Of a DNA stretch of 64,000 nt, positions 58,498 through 64,000 are shown in pieces. Under the pieces are notes generated by a model. That model did no database searches. It was not told the origin of the DNA and saw nothing but the letters and a program-made list of their open reading frames with translations. Origin of the DNA: Palsa-506 sp963709075. Its GTDB lineage: Bacteria; Actinomycetota; Actinomycetes; Streptosporangiales; Streptosporangiaceae. Made by a program: the position numbers and the translations under genes. The DNA lies in contig CAVPUY010000005.1 of NCBI GenBank assembly GCA_963709075.1, positions 62,001 through 126,000 on the forward strand, in the 5' to 3' direction. The first letter of the stretch is position 1; every line of letters begins with the position of its first letter.

Positions 58498-60237
58498 ATG
58501 CGGTTCGGGATCTTCTACGAGCACCAGCTGCCGAGACCGTGGGGGCCGGACGCGGAGCACCGGCTGCTGGCCGAGGCGCTTGAGCAGGTCGAGCTGGCCG
58601 ACGCCTGCGGCATCGACTACGTCTGGGAAGTCGAGCACCACTTCCTCGAGGAGTACTCGCACTCTTCGGCGCCGGAGGTGTTCCTCGCCGCGGCCAGCCA
58701 GCGGACGCGGCAGATCAGGCTCGGCCACGGCATCGTGCAGGCGCCCGCCGGGGTGAACCACCCGGCCAGGATCGCCGAGCGGGTGGCCACCCTGGACCTG
58801 GTCTCCGGCGGGCGGGTCGAGTTCGGCACAGGGGAGTCGAGCTCCGCGGCCGAGCTCGGCGGCTTCGGGGTGCCGCGGGAGGCCAAGCGGGCCATGTGGG
58901 CAGAGACGCTCGACGCGGTGACCAGGATGTTCACCGAGGACCCGTTCGCCGGCTACGACGGTGACTTCCTCCGGATGCCGCCGCGCAACGTGCTGCCCAA
59001 GCCGCTGCAGAAGCCGCACCCGCCGCTCTGGGTCGCCTGCAGCCGCCGGGAGACCATCCACCTCGCCGCCCGCAGCGGCGTCGGCGCGCTCTCGTTCTCC
59101 TTCGCCGAGCCGGAGGAGGCCGCGCACTGGGTGACCGAGTACTACGACCTGATCGCCTCCGGTGAATGCGTGCCGCGCGGCTTCGCGGTCAACCCGAACG
59201 TCGCCGTGGTGCTGCCGATGATGCTGCACCCGGATGAGGCGACGGCGATCGACCGCGGCATCGACGGCGCGCATTTCTTCGGCTACTCGCTCGGCCACTA
59301 CTACGGCGGCACGCACCTGGTCGGCGGCACCGACCTGTGGCAGAGCTTCGGCGAGAACCGGGCCAAGCAGGGCTTCGCCAGGGAGATCGTGTCGGCCACC
59401 GCCGCGCCGCTTGCCGTCCGGCTGCTGCAGGCCGGGCTTGGCTCGCTGCGCGGCGCGATCGGCACCCCAGCGCAGGTAACCGACCTGATCGCCAGGTACG
59501 AGGCGGCCGGGGTCGACCAGGTGATGTTCGTCATGCAGGCCGGGCAAGAACCGGCACGAGCACATCTGCGAGAGCATCGAGCTTTTCGCGCGCGAGGTGC
59601 TGCCGCGGTTCGCCGACGGCCGGGAAGCCAGCGAGGCCGCGAAGGCCGACCGGCTGTCCGGCGCCGTGGACAAGGCCCTCGCCCGCCGCAGCGGGCCGCG
59701 CACGCTGGCCGCGCCCTACCCGATAGACGAGGACGCCGAGCTTGCCGCCGCGCGCCGGTCCAGGCACGTGCCGCTGCGCGACCTGGCCGGCCAGGCCAGG
59801 CGCTCGGCCGCCGAGTCGGCCAGGCTGCGGGCGCAGGCCGCGCCCGCGCGCTGGCCAGGCGGGCCAGCGACAGGGGGATCGAGCGGGCGCTCGGCAACGC
59901 GGCCGCGCAGCGGGCCCTGTTCACCGTGATGGCCAGCGGCTTCGATGCCGCCAAGGCGGCCGGCTTCACCGGCCGGATCGTCTATGTGCTGTCCATGAGC
60001 GATGGCAGCCGGCGGTCGTGGACCATCGAGGTACTCGGCAAGCGGGCCACCGCCCGGCAGGGCGGTGACCCGGCCGCGGCCCTGACGATCCGGGTACCGC
60101 TGGCCGACTTCGTCCGGGTCATCGCCGACGCCGGGAGCTTCCTGCCGCTGGTCCTGGACGGCCGGATGACCATGGACGGCGACCTCGGCCTCGCGAACCG
60201 GCTTGCCGACATGTTCGGCGGCCGCTCCACCTTCTGA
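58498..60237 (+). CDS. LLM-class flavin-dependent oxidoreductase fused to an SCP2-like domain, two frameshifts
   Basis: The N-terminal 370 residues are a luciferase-like (LLM) flavin monooxygenase: MRFGIFYEHQLPRPWGPDAE, YVWEVEHHFLEEYSHSSAP, and GRVEFGTGESSSAAELGGF, then LQKPHPPLWVACSRRETI. Shifts at about 59545 and 59870 join an acidic linker. The C-terminal part, RGIERALGNAAAQRALFTVM, then RIVYVLSMSDGSRRSWTIEV and FLPLVLDGRMTMDGDLGLAN, reads as an SCP2 sterol-carrier-like domain. ATG 58498 follows GGAGG by 6 bases. 579 residues if one gene; the shifts mean the fusion itself needs confirming. Substrate unknown. Confidence 0.82.
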   Translation: MRFGIFYEHQLPRPWGPDAEHRLLAEALEQVELADACGIDYVWEVEHHFLEEYSHSSAPEVFLAAASQRTRQIRLGHGIVQAPAGVNHPARIAERVATLDLVSGGRVEFGTGESSSAAELGGFGVPREAKRAMWAETLDAVTRMFTEDPFAGYDGDFLRMPPRNVLPKPLQKPHPPLWVACSRRETIHLAARSGVGALSFSFAEPEEAAHWVTEYYDLIASGECVPRGFAVNPNVAVVLPMMLHPDEATAIDRGIDGAHFFGYSLGHYYGGTHLVGGTDLWQSFGENRAKQGFAREIVSATAAPLAVRLLQAGLGSLRGAIGTPAQVTDLIARYEAAGVDQVMFVMQAGQEPARAHLREHRAFRARGAAAVRRRPGSQRGREGRPAVRRRGQGPRPPQRAAHAGRALPDRRGRRACRRAPVQARAAARPGRPGQALGRRVGQAAGAGRARALARRASDRGIERALGNAAAQRALFTVMASGFDAAKAAGFTGRIVYVLSMSDGSRRSWTIEVLGKRATARQGGDPAAALTIRVPLADFVRVIADAGSFLPLVLDGRMTMDGDLGLANRLADMFGGRSTF

Positions 60238-60291
60238 CCGGGCCAGGCAGGCTGGGCTGGCCTGGTCAGGAGGCGGAGCGGTGCGCGGGTG

Positions 60292-61593
60292 CTACCCGGC
60301 TGCCCGGGCCTCGGCGCTGGCTGCCCTGGCGGCCAGCGCGGGCGCAGGCAGCCAGCCGTCATGCCGGAAAAGGATCTTGCCGTCTGGTCCGGTCAGCTCG
60401 ATCCAGGGCAGGTCCTGCACGCCGTAGCCGCTGGCCAGGCGGCCTTCCCGGTCGGCGGCCACCGGATAGCCGCCGGCCCGGCGGCGCAGCGCGGCCAGGG
60501 CGCCGGCCGACGGCTCGGTCGGGGTTTCGTCGATCGCCACGGCCGACGGCAGGCCGCGTCTCCTGGCTGCCCGCTGGTAGCTGCCGATGGCCCGCAGCTC
60601 GGCGCGCAGCGGCGACACCTCGCTGATCCAGCTGGCGATGAATACCAGCAGATGCGGATGGCCGGGGCCGAGCAGTACCCGGTCCGCCGAGCCGGACCCG
60701 CCCGCCGGGCCGGACCCGCCCGCCGGGCCGGTGCCGCCGATCACCGGCGCGCTCGCCGGAGAGCCGGGCGAGACGCCGCGCACGTAACGCAGCGACACGA
60801 TCTTGCGCGGCGCCGGATGCCCGGGCAGCAGCCCGGACAGGCCGTCGGCGATGACCTGGGCCTGCTGGCCGACGCTGGTGTACGACATCTGGGTGAGGTA
60901 AAGGGTGCGTTCCCGGCCGGCTGCGTCGATCAGGTAGATGGCAGGCTCGTGGTCGATGTTGCCGTGCGAAGCGGCCACGTAGACCTTGTACGCGCGCCAG
61001 ACCGCGGCCAGCTGCCGGCCAGATCCGGTCAGGAAATCCCACGAGCGCATCATCTGGTGGGCGCGGGTGTAGGCGCGCACGTCGGCGACGGCGGTGGCAT
61101 CCGGGTTCGCGTCGATGCCGAGCAACTGGACGTGCGCGGCGGCGGCCGGCCCGAGCAGGCTGACCGCCTCGGTCATGCTGACCGTGGTCAGCGGGCAGAT
61201 CGTGGTGCAGCGCGAGTCGACGAACGCGAGTACGACGGCCTGGCCGCGGAACTGCGCCAGCGAGACCCGGCGGCCGGACTGATCGGTCAGGGTGAAGCCG
61301 GGGCCGGCCTGCCGAGCAGCGGGGTGCCGGGATCGAGCCCGGGGTTGGCCAGCGCGGCCCGGGAGCGCCGCCCGGCGCGGCCCGGCCGCGGCCTGGGCGC
61401 CGGCCCGCGCAGCTCCGGCCCGCGCCGTCCCGGCCGGCGAGCTCGCCGTCCCGGCCGGCGAGCTCGCCGGCCCGGCCGCCGCTACGGCATGCACGAGCAC
61501 GGCCGCCGCGATGGCGGCCAGCACCGCCGCCACTGCCGCGGCGGCGCCGAGCCGCGAGCGCGGCCGCAGTCCGCCGCCAGGCCGGGCAGGCAT
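60292..61593 (-). CDS. SCO1/SenC-like thioredoxin-fold protein with second redoxin domain
   Basis: A 433-residue membrane-anchored protein outside the cell. An N-terminal helix (LGAAAAVAAVLAAIAAAVLV) is followed by an Ala/Gly-rich spacer. The SCO1 domain has FTLTDQSGRRVSLAQFRG and the copper/thiol motif CTTICPLTT, then AHVQLLGIDANPDATAV and NIDHEPAIYLIDAAG (His). The remainder (LLVFIASWISEVSPLRAELR, YGVQDLPWIELTGPDGKILF) resembles another redoxin-like domain without the CxxC pair. An 18-base tandem repeat codes a GGSGPAGGSG linker. Converges with the LLM gene. Intact. Confidence 0.85.
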   Translation of the reverse strand: MPARPGGGLRPRSRLGAAAAVAAVLAAIAAAVLVHAVAAAGPASSPAGTASSPAGTARAGAARAGAQAAAGPRRAALPGRAGQPRARSRHPAARQAGPGFTLTDQSGRRVSLAQFRGQAVVLAFVDSRCTTICPLTTVSMTEAVSLLGPAAAAHVQLLGIDANPDATAVADVRAYTRAHQMMRSWDFLTGSGRQLAAVWRAYKVYVAASHGNIDHEPAIYLIDAAGRERTLYLTQMSYTSVGQQAQVIADGLSGLLPGHPAPRKIVSLRYVRGVSPGSPASAPVIGGTGPAGGSGPAGGSGSADRVLLGPGHPHLLVFIASWISEVSPLRAELRAIGSYQRAARRRGLPSAVAIDETPTEPSAGALAALRRRAGGYPVAADREGRLASGYGVQDLPWIELTGPDGKILFRHDGWLPAPALAARAASAEARAAG

Positions 61594-61628
61594 GCGCGCA
61601 ATTTACTACACGTCGTCGTCGCCGGGCA

Positions 61629-64000
61629 TCACGACCCCGCGGCCGGCCTCGGCGGCAGCGCGGGCCGCTGCCGGGAAGGCCGGCTTGAGGTATCCGGCGC
61701 GGCGGCGGCGGGCGCGGCCTCGAGCGCCTCGAGCGCGAGCCGGACGGCGGTCTCCAGCTGCCGGTCGTGCCCCGCTGCCTGGTCGTCCGGGGACGGGATC
61801 ACCTCGACATCCGGGTCCACGCCGTGGTTCTCCAGGTCCCAGCCGTAGCCGTCCAGCCAGGTCGCGTACCTGGGCACGGTGATCTCGGTACCGTCAGCCA
61901 GCTGATGGTACGGCACGTCGATCCCGATCACGCCGCCCCAGGTGCGCGCGCCGACCACCGGGCCCAGCTGCATGATCTTGATGGCGGCGGTGACGATATC
62001 GCCGTCTGACCCGGCGTACTCGTCGGTGAGCGCGACCACCGGGCCGCGCGGCGCGTCCATCGGGTAGGTACCGGGCTGCAGGCCGCGCGGCGCGTCCCAG
62101 CCGATCACCCGCCGGGCGAGCTTCTCCACCACGAGCTGGGAAGTGTGCCCGCCCCGGTTTCCGCGGACGTCCACGATCAGCGCGCTGCTGACCATCTGGC
62201 CGCGCAGGTCACGGTGCAGGTCCGCCCAGCCCTCGCTCATCATGTCGGGCACGTGCAGGTAACCGATCTTGCCGTCGCTCAGCTCGCGGACCAGCTGCCG
62301 CCGGCCGGCCACCCAGTCCTGGTACCGCAGCCGGCGGTCATCCTTGAGCGTGGCGACCACGGCCCGGCGCTGCGGGCCGCCGCCGGCCGGGGCGATGGTC
62401 AGCTCGACCGGCTTCCCGGCCGCGCCGGCCAGCAGCTGGCCAGGCCCGGCGGCGCCGATCCGCTGCCCGTCCACCGCGACAAGCGCGTCTCCCGGGCGGG
62501 CGCCGACGCCAGGCGCGGCGAGCGGGGAACTCGCCCGCGGATCCGATGACTCGCCCGGGACGACCCTGGTCACCAGCCACCGGCCGTCCGCGGCGAGCTC
62601 GAGGTCCGCGCCGAGCAAGCCGACCTGCCCGGAGCCGCCGCCGGAGCCGCCGCCTGAGCCGCCGCCGGAGTCCTGCTGGATGACATAAGCGTGTGACGTG
62701 CCGAGCTCGCCGAGCACCTCGTAAAGCAGGTCGGCGAAGTCGCGGGGGCCGGCGATCCGGTCAAGCAGCGGCCGGTACCCGGCGAGCACCGCGTCCCAGT
62801 CCACCCCGGCCAGGTCCGGCACCCAGAAGTCGTGCCGGATGATCCGCCCGGCCTCCTCGTACGCGCCGTGCCAGAGCGCCGCCGGGTCGGCCAGGTACCT
62901 GGCCCTGGACAGGTCCACGTGCAGCCGGTCGGCCGGGTCGTCGGAGTCTGGCTTGTGCTCGGCCGGGATCACGCTCAGGTCCCCGTCGTCGCTGACCACG
63001 AGGCGGCTGCCGTCCCCGCTCACCTCGAACCAGTCGACCTCGCCGGCCAGCTCGGTGCAGCGCTGCTGCGCGATATCGAAACGCTCAAGGGCCGGGCGCG
63101 GCCCATCGTCACCCGGGCTTGCCCCGCCCTCGCCCAGATTCCCTGTCACCTGCTCGCGCAGCCAGGCGAGCCCGCCCTTGACCGCCCGCAACCCGGCGTA
63201 CCGCGACTCGGGCACCGGGACCTGCACGACCCGGCTCGCCATCTGCTCGGTATCGACGCTGACCGGCGGCACCAGGGCCGCGTCGCCCGGGCCGTCCTGG
63301 CCGCCATCCCGGCCGCCATCCTGGCCGACCGCCCCGGCGGAGTCTGCGGCGTGGTCCTTGGCATGGTCGTCGCCGACCGGCCGGCCGTCCGGCAGCGGCG
63401 CGAACGGCGACGGCGTGGCCGCCGCGAGCGGCACCAGGTACGGGCGGCAGCCGTACGGGAAGGACAGGTCGAAGAAGTGCGCGTCATAGACCGGGTCGAA
63501 GCTCCGCCGGGACAGGAAGGCCAGGTAGCGGCCGTCCTTGGTGAAAACGGGATCGGTGTCGACGAACCGGCCGTCGGTGACATCGGCCAGGCCGGCGCCG
63601 GACGGCCGGGCCATCCGCAGCCGCCGCAGCGGCTCGGTGCCCGGATGGGACCAGGCCAGCCAGGCCGAGTCCGTCGACCAGGCAAGCCCGGTCACCGGGC
63701 CGTTGTCGGAGGCGACGATCTCGGTGACCGCCCCGGTCGCCACGTCCACGACGTTCAGCCGGCCGTCACGCGCCGCCACGGCGACGGCACTGCCGTCCGG
63801 GGCGGCGGCCAGGCAGTGCACCCGGCCGATCAGCCCGGCGGCCAGCCGCCGGGCCGTGGCCGGGCCGGCCGTCCCCGGCCGGCCCGGTCTCCAGCGCGTC
63901 CGCGCCCTCCGCGTCGGTGACCCAGACGACCTGGCCGCCGGTCCCGAGCACGTGCGGCTGCCTGGCCCGGACGCCAGGCACGACAGACAGCGCCCTGGCC
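61629..64000 (-). CDS. Tricorn protease homologue, 5' end beyond the window, one frameshift
   Basis: A large S41-family self-compartmentalising peptidase. Within the window: the end of the beta-propellers (GRFVDTDPVFTKDGRYLAFL, LVVSDDGDLSVIPAEH), the catalytic C1 part with GTSHAYVIQ (His), the PDZ domain (LVTRVVPGESS, RPGDALVAVDGQRIG) and the C2 core with YAGSDGDIVTAA (nucleophile Ser in GSDG) and the YPMDAPRGPVVALTDE strand. A (GGGS)3-like stretch precedes PDZ. One shift near 63870 at the 5' side. More than 780 residues visible; the N-terminal propeller continues past 64000. Confidence 0.93.
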   Translation of the reverse strand, partial: PGRCLSCLASGPGSRTCSGPAARSSGSPTRRARTRWRPGRPGTAGPATARRLAAGLIGRVHCLAAAPDGSAVAVAARDGRLNVVDVATGAVTEIVASDNGPVTGLAWSTDSAWLAWSHPGTEPLRRLRMARPSGAGLADVTDGRFVDTDPVFTKDGRYLAFLSRRSFDPVYDAHFFDLSFPYGCRPYLVPLAAATPSPFAPLPDGRPVGDDHAKDHAADSAGAVGQDGGRDGGQDGPGDAALVPPVSVDTEQMASRVVQVPVPESRYAGLRAVKGGLAWLREQVTGNLGEGGASPGDDGPRPALERFDIAQQRCTELAGEVDWFEVSGDGSRLVVSDDGDLSVIPAEHKPDSDDPADRLHVDLSRARYLADPAALWHGAYEEAGRIIRHDFWVPDLAGVDWDAVLAGYRPLLDRIAGPRDFADLLYEVLGELGTSHAYVIQQDSGGGSGGGSGGGSGQVGLLGADLELAADGRWLVTRVVPGESSDPRASSPLAAPGVGARPGDALVAVDGQRIGAAGPGQLLAGAAGKPVELTIAPAGGGPQRRAVVATLKDDRRLRYQDWVAGRRQLVRELSDGKIGYLHVPDMMSEGWADLHRDLRGQMVSSALIVDVRGNRGGHTSQLVVEKLARRVIGWDAPRGLQPGTYPMDAPRGPVVALTDEYAGSDGDIVTAAIKIMQLGPVVGARTWGGVIGIDVPYHQLADGTEITVPRYATWLDGYGWDLENHGVDPDVEVIPSPDDQAAGHDRQLETAVRLALEALEAAPAAAAPDTSSRPSRQRPALPPRPAAGS
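62631..62672. repeat. 12-bp tandem repeat encoding a GGGS linker inside the tricorn gene
   Basis: Three and a half copies of a 12-base unit (GGAGCCGCCGCC, read as Gly-Gly-Gly-Ser on the minus strand) lie between the catalytic His segment and the PDZ domain. Confidence 0.8.

Overview
The window is very GC-rich DNA from an actinomycete, probably a filamentous or sporulating relative of Streptomyces or Streptosporangium. The evidence is the presence of WhiB, Lsr2, RbpA and WhiA-type genes, OpcA beside glucose-6-phosphate dehydrogenase, an ergothioneine egtABCD operon, a glycine riboswitch before gcvP, and GTG or ATGA-coupled starts throughout. No tRNA, rRNA, CRISPR array or complete insertion sequence was seen. 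Species cannot be assigned from sequence alone.

Layout. Bases 1-3057 hold the oxidative pentose-phosphate genes zwf (5' cut)-opcA-pgl. Bases 3100-8200 are accessory: a TrkA/RCK relic, an acetate-permease-like gene, an Lsr2 paralogue, a conserved hypothetical, a WhiB regulator and a phosphoribosyltransferase. Bases 7900-11877 form a sulfite-reduction operon (possible leader peptide, sir, small zinc-ribbon protein, cysH, sirohydrochlorin chelatase), followed by an AidB-like acyl-CoA dehydrogenase, glgX and a RibD-C reductase. Bases 16791-26270 (all minus) carry rbpA, secG, tpiA-pgk-gap, a phosphopantetheinyl transferase, and whiA-yvcK-rapZ-uvrC. Bases 26337-33277 hold an HpnB-like glycosyltransferase, a cupin, riboswitch-controlled gcvP and an ABC exporter. 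Bases 33554-40078 resemble the mycobacterial garA neighbourhood: MerR, DUF151 nuclease, FtsR-type MerR, a GarA-like FHA protein, a nucleotidyltransferase/phosphomannomutase fusion and a PgsA-like enzyme. Bases 40133-45941 are accessory: two exported beta-propeller-like proteins, long hairpins, a truncated antiporter, a thiolase and an SDR.

The most unusual block is 46381-50120. Four minus-strand genes joined by ATGA overlaps encode a BpsA-like aminopropyltransferase, a GNAT acetyltransferase, an FkbH-like HAD/acyltransferase and an acyl carrier protein. A divergent gene encodes S-adenosylmethionine decarboxylase, which would make the aminopropyl donor. Together they look like a small pathway joining polyamine-type aminopropyl chemistry to carrier-protein chemistry. 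The egtABCD operon follows, then a dihydrolipoamide-dehydrogenase-like flavoprotein, a MetE-like protein, CcdA, an LLM-flavin enzyme fused to an SCP2-like domain, a SCO1-like thioredoxin and a 5'-cut tricorn protease.

Quality caveat. About half of the genes, including essential single-copy ones (tpiA, pgk, gap, whiA, gcvP), are broken by one or more single-base frameshifts, roughly one per kilobase. The conserved sequence simply continues in another frame, so uncorrected long-read or low-coverage assembly error is much more likely than mass pseudogenisation. For such genes I give the span of the reconstructed gene and approximate shift positions. Short tandem repeats are also unusually common, both inside genes and straddling stop codons.
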